Source: an uncultured Collinsella sp.
GTDB taxonomy: Bacteria; Actinomycetota; Coriobacteriia; Coriobacteriales; Coriobacteriaceae
NCBI GenBank assembly: GCA_900541795.1
Contig: UQLC01000007.1
Coordinates: forward strand, 47,688-111,687
Reading direction: 5' to 3'
Length of the DNA: 64,000 bases
How positions within the stretch are numbered: position 1 is the stretch's first letter; each line of letters starts with the position of its first letter. The notes beneath the pieces are model-generated. The model did no database searches. It was not told the DNA's origin and saw only the letters and a list, made by a program, of their open reading frames with translations. Below are positions 41,625 through 49,905 of this stretch, piece by piece. Made by a program: the position numbers and the translations under genes.

Positions 41625-42942
41625 TGAACGTGCTCCAAACGTGATGCAGACCGGCGATGAACTTGTCAATGTCGGCCTTGTCGTTGTAGAAGGCCACGCT
41701 GGCGCGGCAGCAGGCAAGGTTCTCGACGCCCAGCCAGGTGAGCAGCGGCTGTGCGCAGTGGTGACCGGCGCGGATGCAGACGCCGTCCATGTCCATGATG
41801 CTCGCGACATCGTGCGGGTGGATACCCTTGACGTTAAAGCTCACGACGCCATGGTGATTGTCCCAATAGATGGAGCCGATAATCTGGACAAAGTCGAGCT
41901 GCATGAGTTCGCCCATCAGGTAGTGGACGAGTGCCTGCTCGCGTGCCTGGATGTTTTCGTAGCCCACGGTGTTAACCAGGTAGTCAAGCGCCGCGCCCGT
42001 GGCGAAGATGCCGGCGGCGTCCTGCGTGCCGGCCTCGAACTTCTCGGGGACGGGCGCCCAGACGGCGTCCTGCTCGGTGACCGAGTCGATCATCTCGCCG
42101 CCGGTAAGCATGGGCGGCATGGCGTTGAGCAGGTCCATCTTGCCCCACAGCACGCCGATGCCCATGGGGCCCATGGCCTTGTGCGCGCTAAAGGCAAAGA
42201 AATCGGCTCCAAGGTCGGCCACATCGACCGGCATGTGCGGCAGCGACTGCGCGCCGTCGACGACCAGATAGCCGCCGTACTTGTGCACGAGCTTGCCGAG
42301 GTTCTTGACCGGGTTCTCAACGCCCAGGACGTTAGAGACCTGACCCACGGCCAAGATCTTGGTCTTGGGGCCCACCTTGGCAAGAACTTCCTCGGTGGTG
42401 AGCTGGCCGGTCTTGGTGGGGTAGAGGTAGACGAGCTTGGCGCCGGTCTCACGGCAGACCTGCTGCCACGGAATCAGGTTGGAGTGGTGCTCCATGATGG
42501 TGATGACGACCTCGTCGCCCGGTTCGAGGACCGTGGGCGCAAAGCTCTTGGCGACCAGGTTGAGCGACTCGCTCGTGTTGCGGGTGAAGACGACCTCGTT
42601 GGCCTGGGGGGCGCCGATGACGTCGGCGATCTGCTGACGCACCTTTGCGATGGCCTCGGTGGCCTCGACGGACAGCGAGTACAGGCCGCGCAGGGGGTTG
42701 GCGTTCATGCGCTGGTAGAAGTCACGCTCGGCGTCGAGCACGCAGGCGGGGCGCTGCGCGGTGGCCGCGCTATCGAGGAAGGCGATCTCGGGGTGCTGCT
42801 GGAACAGCGGGAACTGCGCCTTGTAGGGATTGGTCTCGATGTCGACGGTAGGCCAGCCGCGCGAGGCCTCGTCGCTGGCGTCGAGTTCCATGGGCTCGGG
42901 GGCAGTACAGGTATCGCATTTAACGTGCTCGGTGTCGATCAT
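41617..42942 (-). CDS. sufS: Cysteine desulfurase SufS
   Basis: A 441-residue PLP enzyme that removes sulfur from cysteine for Fe-S cluster assembly. The PLP lysine is in FFAFSAHKAMGPMGIG near 255, TIMEHHSNLIPW near 150 binds the cofactor, and the catalytic cysteine is in IRAGHHCAQPLL near 400. Compared with typical SufS (about 405 residues) it has an extra N-terminus of about 35 residues with VKCDTCTAPEPMELDAS, whose CxxC could bind metal. Its start overlaps the sufD stop by four bases. Confidence 0.94.
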   Translation of the reverse strand: MIDTEHVKCDTCTAPEPMELDASDEASRGWPTVDIETNPYKAQFPLFQQHPEIAFLDSAATAQRPACVLDAERDFYQRMNANPLRGLYSLSVEATEAIAKVRQQIADVIGAPQANEVVFTRNTSESLNLVAKSFAPTVLEPGDEVVITIMEHHSNLIPWQQVCRETGAKLVYLYPTKTGQLTTEEVLAKVGPKTKILAVGQVSNVLGVENPVKNLGKLVHKYGGYLVVDGAQSLPHMPVDVADLGADFFAFSAHKAMGPMGIGVLWGKMDLLNAMPPMLTGGEMIDSVTEQDAVWAPVPEKFEAGTQDAAGIFATGAALDYLVNTVGYENIQAREQALVHYLMGELMQLDFVQIIGSIYWDNHHGVVSFNVKGIHPHDVASIMDMDGVCIRAGHHCAQPLLTWLGVENLACCRASVAFYNDKADIDKFIAGLHHVWSTFNG

Positions 42943-44210
42943 GCGAGCTCCTCCTCAAAGTTATCGATCAAGTTGTTGCCCAGGCGGACGACGGCGGCGC
43001 GGGTGCGCTCATCGGTGGCGGAAAGCGCAGCGTCCTCCAGCTTGGCGCGGATGAACAGGTCCTCGGCGGCGTTTTGGTCAAGGCCGCGGCAGGCGAGGTA
43101 GAACAGCTGCTCGTCGCGGACGTGGCCGATGGTGGCGCCGTGGTTGCCAGCGACGTCGTCCTCGTCGCAGAGGATGACGGGGACGGTTTTGTTGTCGACG
43201 CCCTTGTTGGCGAGCAGCACGGTCTCGCGCTCGGTGCCGGTTGCGCCCTTGCAGCCGTGCACGAGGTCGATGGTGCCGCGGTAGACCTTCTTGGACGTGC
43301 CAGTCAGCACGCCGTTGGCGTCGATCTCGCACTCGGTCTTACGACCGCGGTGGCGCAGCTCGTAGTTAAAGTCGCGCACCTGTTCGCGGGCACCTAGGTA
43401 ATCGGTATCGATGGTCACCTTGGCGGTGTCGCCCAGCAGATCGCCGGCGAGGCCGGTGGCGCTGGCACCGGCACCCAGGACGGTGTGCTGCACGTTGACG
43501 CGCGCGCCCTCGTCTAGGAATAGACCGGTGTCATCGAGTGCGATCCAGCTGTCATCGAGCGTCTGTGTGCAGGTCACGTTGACGGTGGCGTACTCGTGAG
43601 CGCACACGCGCAGCACGGAGCCCACGACGCCTTGGCCGCTGACGGGGGAGTCCAGGGCTAGAGCGAGGTCGAGCGTTGCCTGCGGACGGGCGACGACATC
43701 GATAGCGGCGATGGCCGCCGCCGCGTCGGCGCCACTCACGCGCACGGTAACCGTGGCGTGCTGGTATGCAGGCACATCGATGACGATGCACTTGGTGGCG
43801 TGGTCGATCAGATAGGTGCAGGCAGCCTCGCCCATGCCGGTCTCGAAGGCTTCGGTAGGGGCGAGCTCCTCCTCGAGCTTGATAGCGCCGGCCTGGTAGA
43901 CGGAGGTGGCGGGCACGTCGAGCTCGGTCTCGGGCGTGATGCGGGCGCGGTCGGCGGCGTCGCCGGGGGCGGAGGCACGGCGCTCGGGGAAGCGCTCGGC
44001 CATGGCGTCCATGGCGGTATCGAAGGCGTCGGCCGTGCCAGCAAACTGCTCTTCCAAGCCCTCAACCTCAACGGCCTCGGCGGGAGCGGCGGAAAGCTCG
44101 TCCGAAAGCTCGAGCTTGGTCTGGTTCATTTTGAGCCAGCCCCAAGTTGCTGCCGGCATCGCATTAACCTGCTCGAGCGTGGTAGCAGCGGTGTTGGTTT
44201 CCTGTTTCAT
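42939..44210 (-). CDS. sufD: SufD-like subunit of the SufBCD scaffold
   Basis: A 423-residue SufB/SufD-family protein. The C-terminal beta-helix core is recognisable by EYATVNVTCTQTLDDSWIAL, the glycine-rich beta repeats and HDEQLFYLACRGLDQNAAEDLFIRA near 375. SufD partners SufB in a SufB1-C2-D1 complex that assembles Fe-S clusters. It is less conserved than SufB, with an Ala/Glu-rich N-terminal 120 residues. The ATG overlaps the sufB stop (TAATG). Confidence 0.88.
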   Translation of the reverse strand: MKQETNTAATTLEQVNAMPAATWGWLKMNQTKLELSDELSAAPAEAVEVEGLEEQFAGTADAFDTAMDAMAERFPERRASAPGDAADRARITPETELDVPATSVYQAGAIKLEEELAPTEAFETGMGEAACTYLIDHATKCIVIDVPAYQHATVTVRVSGADAAAAIAAIDVVARPQATLDLALALDSPVSGQGVVGSVLRVCAHEYATVNVTCTQTLDDSWIALDDTGLFLDEGARVNVQHTVLGAGASATGLAGDLLGDTAKVTIDTDYLGAREQVRDFNYELRHRGRKTECEIDANGVLTGTSKKVYRGTIDLVHGCKGATGTERETVLLANKGVDNKTVPVILCDEDDVAGNHGATIGHVRDEQLFYLACRGLDQNAAEDLFIRAKLEDAALSATDERTRAAVVRLGNNLIDNFEEELA

Positions 44211-45622
44211 TATCCGATCGCTCCTTCCATCTCCAGCTTGATCAGGTTGTTCATCTCGACGGCGTACTCAAGCGGCAGCTCCTTGGAGACCGGGTTGGCA
44301 AAGCCGTTGACGATCATGGTGCGGGCCTCTTCCTCCGAGATGCCGCGGCTCATCAGGTAGAACACCTTGTCGTCGCCGATGCGGCCGATGGTGGCCTCGT
44401 GGCCGATGTCGACGTTCTTGGCGCGGATGTCCATGGCCGGAATAGTGTCGGAGCGGCTCTGGTCGTCGAGCATGAGCGACTGGCAGCTCACGGTTGCCTT
44501 GGAGCCCTCGGCCTTGGGCGTGGCCACGATAGAGCTACGGAAGGTCTGGATGCCGCCGCTCTTGGAGATGCCCTTGGTCTCGACGGTTGCCGAGGTCTCG
44601 GGCGCGTTGAGTACGACCTTACAGCCGGTATCGAGGTTCTGGCCGGCGCCGGCAAAGGTGATGCCGGTAAAGCTCGAGCGGGCGCCGCGGCCGTTGAGCA
44701 CGCTCATGGGGTAGAGATAACCCACATGGCTGCCGAAGGAGCCACTGATCCACTCGATGTCGCCGTCCTCGTCCACGCGCGCACGCTTGGTGTTGAGGTT
44801 GTACATGTTCTTGGACCAGTTCTCGATGGTCGAGTAGCGCAGGTGTGCACGCTTGCCCACAAAGAGCTCGACAGCACCGGCGTGGAGGTTGGCCACGTTG
44901 TACTTGGGCGCGGAGCAGCCCTCGATAAAGTGCAGGTCGGCATCGTCCTCGACAATGATGAGCGTGTGCTCAAACTGGCCGGCGCCCTTGGCGTTGAGGC
45001 GGAAGTAGCTCTGCAGCGGGAAATCGAGCTTGGTGCCCTTGGGCACGTAGACAAACGAGCCGCCCGACCACACGGCGCCGTGCAGGGCCGCAAACTTGTG
45101 GTCGGTGGGCGGGATGAGCGTCATAAACTTCTCGTGAATGAGCGGCTCCCACTGCGGGTCGTGCAGGGCCTCCTCGATGCCGGAGTAGACGATGCCCATC
45201 TTGGACGCGGTGTCCTGCATGTTGTGGTAGACGAGCTCGGAGTCGTACTGCGCGCCGACGCCCGCCAAGTAGCTGCGCTCGGCCTCGGGGATGCCCAAGC
45301 GCTCAAAGGTGCTCTTGATGTCGTCGGGCACCGACTCCCAGTCGTGCTTTTGGTCGGTGTTGGGCTTGACGTAGGTGACGATGTTGTCCATGTCCAGGCC
45401 CTCGATGGAGGGGCCCCACGTCGGGTCGGGAAAACGATTGAAGATCTCGAGGGACTTTAAGCGCAGGTCGAGCATCCACTGCGGCTCGTCCTTCTTGGCG
45501 CTGATCTCGCGCACGATGTCGGGCGTGATGCCGGCGTCGAGGCGCTCGAATCCCTCCTCGCCATAGGTGAAGTCGTAGAGGCTGCGGTCGATGTCCGCGA
45601 CCTCGGTGCGGTTCTTGGTCAT
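44210..45622 (-). CDS. sufB: Fe-S cluster assembly scaffold SufB
   Basis: A 470-residue, highly conserved component on which nascent clusters form. Segments FVYVPKGTKLDFPLQSYFRLN near 170, FIEGCSAPKYNVANLHAGAVELF near 215, GSFGSHVGYLYPM near 280 and DKVFYLMSRGISEEEARTMIVNGFANP near 430 are classic SufB. The cysteine in EGCSAP is the conserved one. The gene begins 12 bases after the sufC stop. Confidence 0.95.
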   Translation of the reverse strand: MTKNRTEVADIDRSLYDFTYGEEGFERLDAGITPDIVREISAKKDEPQWMLDLRLKSLEIFNRFPDPTWGPSIEGLDMDNIVTYVKPNTDQKHDWESVPDDIKSTFERLGIPEAERSYLAGVGAQYDSELVYHNMQDTASKMGIVYSGIEEALHDPQWEPLIHEKFMTLIPPTDHKFAALHGAVWSGGSFVYVPKGTKLDFPLQSYFRLNAKGAGQFEHTLIIVEDDADLHFIEGCSAPKYNVANLHAGAVELFVGKRAHLRYSTIENWSKNMYNLNTKRARVDEDGDIEWISGSFGSHVGYLYPMSVLNGRGARSSFTGITFAGAGQNLDTGCKVVLNAPETSATVETKGISKSGGIQTFRSSIVATPKAEGSKATVSCQSLMLDDQSRSDTIPAMDIRAKNVDIGHEATIGRIGDDKVFYLMSRGISEEEARTMIVNGFANPVSKELPLEYAVEMNNLIKLEMEGAIG

Positions 45623-45634
45623 TGCGTCGCCCCT

Positions 45635-46435
45635 TTACGCCTGCTGCTCGGCAACGGCGGACTCGGCCTGGGCGCGCTGCTCGGCGGCCTCGCGCTCGAA
45701 GGTCTCAAAGCCGTTCTTGTCGATCCAGGGGATCAGCGAGGCGTCGTCCTCGCGTACGATGTGGCCCTTGACCATAACGTGGACGCGGTCGACATCCAGG
45801 TGCTCCAGGATACGCGTGTTGTGCGTGATGATGAGCATGGAGCCGTCGCAGCTCTTGCGGTAGGCGTCCATGCCGTGGCTGACGGTGGAAAGGGCGTCGA
45901 CGTCCAGGCCGGAGTCGGTTTCGTCCAGGATGGCGAGCTTGGGCTGCAGCAGCAGAAGCTGGAGCATCTCGACCTTCTTTTTCTCGCCGCCCGAGAAGCC
46001 CACGCCCAGCTCACGGTTGAGGTAGGCGGTGTCCATGTTGAGCTCGGCCGTGAGCTCCTTGACGCGACGGCGGAACTCCTTGCCCTTCATCTCCAGGCCG
46101 GGGCGGCCAGCGATGCTGGCACGCAAAAAGCTCGACAGCGGCACGCCCGGGATCTCGACCGGGGCCTGGAAGCTCAGAAACAGGCCGGCGCGCGAACGCT
46201 TGTCGGTGGTGAGCTCGGTGATGTCCTGGCCGTCAAAGACGATGCGGCCGTCGTTGACGGTATAGACGGAGTCGCCCATGACCAGGTGGCCGAGGGTGGA
46301 CTTGCCGGCGCCGTTGGGGCCCATCAGCACGTGGGTCTCACCGGCGGCGACGTTGAGGTTGACATTGTGGAGGATGGTCTTCTCGTCCACGGAGGCGGTG
46401 AGACCATCGATGGAAAGCAGCGGATTTGCGCTCAT
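45635..46435 (-). CDS. sufC: SufC ATPase of the SUF complex
   Basis: A 266-residue ABC-type ATPase that drives SufBCD. Walker A is GPNGAGKSTLGH near 35, the signature VGFSGGEKKKVEMLQ near 145 and Walker B LAILDETDSGLDVDAL near 168. The start at 46435 is chosen because GAGAGGGA precedes it; an extension to 46465 has no site. A C-terminal Ala/Glu/Gln-rich tail (about 20 residues) is longer than usual. First gene of the operon. Confidence 0.94.
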   Translation of the reverse strand: MSANPLLSIDGLTASVDEKTILHNVNLNVAAGETHVLMGPNGAGKSTLGHLVMGDSVYTVNDGRIVFDGQDITELTTDKRSRAGLFLSFQAPVEIPGVPLSSFLRASIAGRPGLEMKGKEFRRRVKELTAELNMDTAYLNRELGVGFSGGEKKKVEMLQLLLLQPKLAILDETDSGLDVDALSTVSHGMDAYRKSCDGSMLIITHNTRILEHLDVDRVHVMVKGHIVREDDASLIPWIDKNGFETFEREAAEQRAQAESAVAEQQA

Positions 46436-46499
46436 GCTGTCCCTCTCTGTATATGGTGTACTCATAGGTGTACTAAACCCTAGGAATCTTCTCGGAATA

Positions 46500-46527
46500 A
46501 AGTTACTATGGGTTCGGCGTTAGTCAA
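46500..46527 (-). promoter_or_regulatory. Predicted promoter of the suf operon
   Basis: On the minus strand TTGACT (46522-46527) and TAACTT (46500-46505) with 16 bases between, 65 bases upstream of sufC. The operator candidates begin 38 bases further upstream. Confidence 0.55.
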
Positions 46528-46564
46528 GGGAAAACCCGACTAATCCACTCGACTTTTCTAGATG

Positions 46565-46595
46565 TGGGACAAAATAACAAGGTTTGTTTGTCCCA
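46565..46595. promoter_or_regulatory. Operator candidate 1 for the IscR-like regulator
   Basis: TGGGACAA, 15 bases, TTGTCCCA: a 31-bp perfect-arm inverted repeat in the sufC-rrf2 divergent region. A second site of identical geometry lies 44 bases away. Confidence 0.65.
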
Positions 46596-46608
46596 CTTAC
46601 TTAAGATT

Positions 46609-46639
46609 TGGGACAAACAGACCTGGTTATGTTGTCCCA
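46609..46639. promoter_or_regulatory. Operator candidate 2 for the IscR-like regulator
   Basis: Same TGGGACAA-N15-TTGTCCCA arrangement as site 1; the interiors also share AC..GGTT at equal positions. It ends 20 bases before the regulator's start codon, as expected for autoregulation. Confidence 0.65.
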
Positions 46640-46659
46640 GATGCGATGGGAGGGTAGGT

Positions 46660-47091
46660 ATGCTCATTTCTTCCAAGGGCCGCTATGCCCTCCGGCTGAT
46701 GATCTATATCGCGGCGCTGGGCGACGCCGAGGGCAAGATTGCCTTGCGCGAGGTTGCCGACCGTGAGCATATCTCACAAAAGTATTTGGAGCAGCTGGTT
46801 CGTCCGCTTATGAAGGCGGGCCTGCTTAAGAGCGTGCGCGGCAAGGGCGGCGGCTACATGATGGCCAAGGATCCAGCCGAGGTGCGTGCCGGCGACATCC
46901 TGCGCGCCGTCGAGGGCAGCACGGCGCCCGTGGCGTGCGACGGCATCGACAACAGCTGCACCCGCAGCGATTTGTGCTCGACCGTCAAGTTCTGGCGCGG
47001 CCTGGACGACGTGATCGAAAAGTACGTCGACGGCGTGACGTTGGCCGACCTGGCCGCCGTCCCCGAAATCAACTTTGACATTAAGCTGTAG
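46660..47091 (+). CDS. Rrf2-family regulator, IscR-like with three cysteines
   Basis: A 143-residue winged-helix regulator opening MLISSKGRYALRLMIYIAAL. The HTH spans about 28-52 (ALREVADREHISQKYLEQLV) and the wing has VRGKGGGYMMAK. Cys93, Cys100 and Cys106 (spacing 6 and 5) match the [2Fe-2S]-ligand triad of IscR-type regulators (usual spacing 5 and 5). It probably senses cluster status and controls sufCBDSU and itself through the adjacent twin 31-bp operators. AGGGTAGGT precedes the ATG. Confidence 0.9.
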   Translation: MLISSKGRYALRLMIYIAALGDAEGKIALREVADREHISQKYLEQLVRPLMKAGLLKSVRGKGGGYMMAKDPAEVRAGDILRAVEGSTAPVACDGIDNSCTRSDLCSTVKFWRGLDDVIEKYVDGVTLADLAAVPEINFDIKL

Positions 47092-47099
47092 GGGTGCAA

Positions 47100-47387
47100 A
47101 TGGCATCTCTCGACAAGGTGTACAAGCAAATCGAAGTTTTTGCTCGGGAATGTGACGCCGAGAAGGTCGTGTTGTTTGGTTCTCGTGCTCGAGGCGACAA
47201 CTTGCCCAAGAGCGATATTGACATCGCCGTAGCAGGTTGCCGGGATTTCGGCCGTTTCTCATATTTGATCGAGGAACATCTTGATACTCTTTTAGATGTA
47301 GATGTCGTCAATCTCGACGAGTCCCTATCGCAGCAATTGCTCGATGAGATTGCCAAGGATGGTGTGATTCTGTATGAAAAAATATGA
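47100..47387 (+). CDS. mntA: MntA-type minimal nucleotidyltransferase (antitoxin candidate)
   Basis: A 95-residue protein of the HI0073/MNT family. The active-site signature is exact: Gly27-Ser28, ten residues, Asp39-x-Asp41 (GSX10DXD), with a third acidic cluster at LDVDVVNLDE. In type VII toxin-antitoxin pairs, MntA adds AMP to a tyrosine of the HEPN toxin and so neutralises it. It overlaps the HEPN gene by 14 bases. ATG 47100 follows GGGG; it starts only eight bases after the rrf2 stop, so it may be transcribed with that gene. Confidence 0.88.
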   Translation: MASLDKVYKQIEVFARECDAEKVVLFGSRARGDNLPKSDIDIAVAGCRDFGRFSYLIEEHLDTLLDVDVVNLDESLSQQLLDEIAKDGVILYEKI

Positions 47388-47793
47388 GAACTTTGTCAGC
47401 GCCTTGGCGAATCTTGAGGATGCGCCCAATCAGGATCTCAACAATGATTTTGTTCAGAGTGGATTGATTAATAAGTTCAATCTTCAATTTGAACTGAGCT
47501 GGAAGCTCCTTAAGCGTCTGCTCGAGTATGAGGGCGCCACGCTTGCCGCGTCGGGGTCTCCTCGTGCCATCTTGAAGGAGTCGTACCGATTCTACGACTT
47601 TATTGATGAGGCGGCCTGGCTAGACATGCTCAGAGACCGCAATACGAACGTCCATATCTACGACAACAAGCTCGCTCAAGATTTGATTCAGCGCATCTTG
47701 AACGTCTATATCCCCGCTTTCTGTCAGTTGAGGGACGGGCTGATGGAGCGATACGGCGAGCTTCTGATGGCGCCCGACGACCAGTTTGTTTAA
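47374..47793 (+). CDS. hepT: HEPN-domain protein (HepT/HI0074-like, toxin candidate)
   Basis: A 139-residue helical protein of the nucleotidyltransferase substrate-binding/HEPN group (HI0074 type). The RNase-type motif RX4HXY is intact as Arg89, His94, Tyr96 (RNTNVHIY), where the tyrosine is the modification target in HepT. LSWKLLKRLLEYEG and YRFYDFIDEAAW are conserved family segments. HEPN proteins of this layout act as RNA-cleaving toxins. The partner nucleotidyltransferase gene precedes and overlaps it. An HI0073/HI0074 pair of other function remains possible. Confidence 0.85.
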   Translation: MKKYENFVSALANLEDAPNQDLNNDFVQSGLINKFNLQFELSWKLLKRLLEYEGATLAASGSPRAILKESYRFYDFIDEAAWLDMLRDRNTNVHIYDNKLAQDLIQRILNVYIPAFCQLRDGLMERYGELLMAPDDQFV

Positions 47794-47920
47794 TTCCTTA
47801 AGATTTCGCGGAAGGTTGTTGCCGTTTACCGAGGGGTTGTTGTGCAACAACGGACGAGCTGCAATACTGATTCTATCTTTGCAAACTGCACTTTAACTAC
47901 ACCAATGCAGGGAGGATCTT

Positions 47921-49702
47921 ATGCAGCCCAAGCATTCTGCTATTGTCGCGGGTCTGACGCTGGCGCTTTCGTTTGGCGCCGTTTCCGCGCCGGCACCCGC
48001 CGCTGCCGAGGAGCCCACGCCAGGCGTTGCCTCGGATGCCACCGATATCGATAAGGGTCTCTACACCCAGCAGTCCTTCTCGGGCGTGCTGAGGTCGGTC
48101 CAGGGCGTTTCGTTTGTCAACGTGACTACCGAGATGAAGTACTTTACCAAGTACGAGAGCCATGGTAACTACAACCAGGGCTTTTCGTATGGTGACGGCT
48201 ACAACGCGCTGGGCTATTACCAGTTCGACCGCCGTTGGTCGCTCATTCCGTTTATGAAGCAGGTCTACAACTACAGTTCCGAAAAATACAGCATGCTCAA
48301 GGATGCGATTGATCGCGGCAGCGAGATTTCCAACGCGAGCAATGCCATGTACGAGAACGACCAGCTTACCGAGCTGGGCCGTATTGCACAGGAGGCCTTC
48401 CAGGGTGCTTATAACACCGATCCTGCTGAGTTTTCGGCTCTGCAGGATGCGTATGCGTACAACTCGTACTATGCGGTGACCGAGGCGTGGCTTAAGAGCG
48501 CTCTTGGCATTGACATCTCCGGCCGCGCCGATTGCGTCAAGGGTATGGTGTGGAGCATCACCAACATGTGCGGTACCGGTGGCTGCAGAGACTTCTTCCG
48601 CTGGGCGAATCTTTCCAACGATATGTCCGACCGCGAGTTTGCGACGGCGCTCTCCAATAGCGTGGTCAACAATGTCGCCACCAAGTTTTCAAGTCAGCCC
48701 CAGTATCATGAGGGCTGGAAGAACCGCTACCGCAACGAGCTGAAGGACTGCTTGGTTTATATCGCCGAGGACGAGGCCGCTGCCGCTGCGACGCCCGTGC
48801 AGCCCGAGCCTGCGCCGGCGCCCTCGCCGACACCTGATTCGAATGACGGCTCGAGTGACGATGCCAACGATGACAGGATGGATGCGCCCTCGACCGATGC
48901 TGACGGTAATGGCTCTGCTGGTGGCACTACCAACGACGGCTCTACCTCGAACGGCTCCGATTCGAACGGCTCTGCTGCGAGCGATTCGCCTTCAAGCTCT
49001 GCCGGCAATACGGACAGCGACGCTTCTGGTTCGACCGACGCTGGCACCTCTAACTCATCTACCGGCTCGAGCGATTCGTCCGTTGACACCGGCTCTAACA
49101 ACGGCTCCGGCTCTGACACGACCCCTGATTCCGATGCTTCCAAGGACGACTCGAATAAGGCGCCGGACGCTCCCGTTGCTTCGCCGGACAAGAAGCCTTC
49201 TTTCTCCGAGCAGCTTGGTTCTACGCTTGGTTCTTCGCTGATGGCTGGCGTCAATAACGGCTCGGCCCAGAACAAGGACAACTCTGATCAGGTTTCCACG
49301 GAAAAGACCGAAGCCGCAAAGGGCGACTCCAAGGACAAGGCTTCCGAGAAGGCTGAATCCGATAAGGGTCCTAGCTCTGATGAGAAGGGCGACAAGTCCG
49401 GTCAGAAGAAGGACGAGAGCAAGACCGAGGGCGAAAAGAAACAGCCCGAAGACGACGACAAGAGCGGTGCTGACAACCAAGTCCAAGAGCAAAATGACTC
49501 CAAGACGGTGACCACTACAACCACGACGACTACAACGACCAAGTCATCTGGCGGTAACATGCCCAAGACGGGCGACCTTATCGTTATGGCGAGCCTTGCC
49601 AGTGCAAGCTTGGCCACGCTGGGTGCCACGTCTATTGTGAGTGGCAAGCATAAGCTCGATCAGCAAAAGAAGGCTGCTGGGCAGAACGACTCCGAGGAGT
49701 AG
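47921..49702 (+). CDS. Cell-wall-anchored lysozyme-like protein (MPKTG sorting signal)
   Basis: A 593-residue exported protein. A signal peptide (about 1-29, basic start, LALSFGAVSAPAPAAAEE) is followed by a globular domain (about 50-275) with FTKYESHGNYNQGFSYGDGYNALGYYQF, a Glu plus Gly/Tyr/Gln pattern like lysozyme/transglycosylase-fold hydrolases. Residues 285-540 are a disordered Ser/Asp/Gly then Lys/Asp/Glu stalk. The C-terminus has the sortase motif MPKTGD (about 546), a hydrophobic segment and a basic tail, so it should be covalently linked to the wall. It probably remodels peptidoglycan; catalysis is inferred from the motif. GGGAGG precedes the ATG. Confidence 0.78.
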   Translation: MQPKHSAIVAGLTLALSFGAVSAPAPAAAEEPTPGVASDATDIDKGLYTQQSFSGVLRSVQGVSFVNVTTEMKYFTKYESHGNYNQGFSYGDGYNALGYYQFDRRWSLIPFMKQVYNYSSEKYSMLKDAIDRGSEISNASNAMYENDQLTELGRIAQEAFQGAYNTDPAEFSALQDAYAYNSYYAVTEAWLKSALGIDISGRADCVKGMVWSITNMCGTGGCRDFFRWANLSNDMSDREFATALSNSVVNNVATKFSSQPQYHEGWKNRYRNELKDCLVYIAEDEAAAAATPVQPEPAPAPSPTPDSNDGSSDDANDDRMDAPSTDADGNGSAGGTTNDGSTSNGSDSNGSAASDSPSSSAGNTDSDASGSTDAGTSNSSTGSSDSSVDTGSNNGSGSDTTPDSDASKDDSNKAPDAPVASPDKKPSFSEQLGSTLGSSLMAGVNNGSAQNKDNSDQVSTEKTEAAKGDSKDKASEKAESDKGPSSDEKGDKSGQKKDESKTEGEKKQPEDDDKSGADNQVQEQNDSKTVTTTTTTTTTTKSSGGNMPKTGDLIVMASLASASLATLGATSIVSGKHKLDQQKKAAGQNDSEE

Positions 49703-49736
49703 TCCCTTTCGGTTGCCCGACAACTAAAGATTCGCA

Positions 49737-49770
49737 ATGGGGGCCGGTGCAGTTGCATCGGGCCCCATTT
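49737..49770 (+). terminator. Intrinsic terminator of the lysozyme-like gene
   Basis: GGGGGCCGGTGCA pairs with TGCATCGGGCCCC (one mismatch, one G-U), followed by ATTTTGTT, 35 bases after the stop. Confidence 0.75.
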
Positions 49771-49905
49771 TGTTGCACAACGATTTGTTATGCCCCCTCA
49801 AGGCCTTTGTTCCTACCGTTGCCCGATGCCTTTGCACGGATCCAGCGTTGCACTTGAACTGCTCGCTACAATGGGCTTCGTGCTGCGTTTTAGGGAGAAG
49901 TTACG

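Noticed and set aside
41584..43101. 505-codon open frame antisense to sufS
   Set aside because: Shadow frame covering the sufS gene and its junctions with sufU and sufD.
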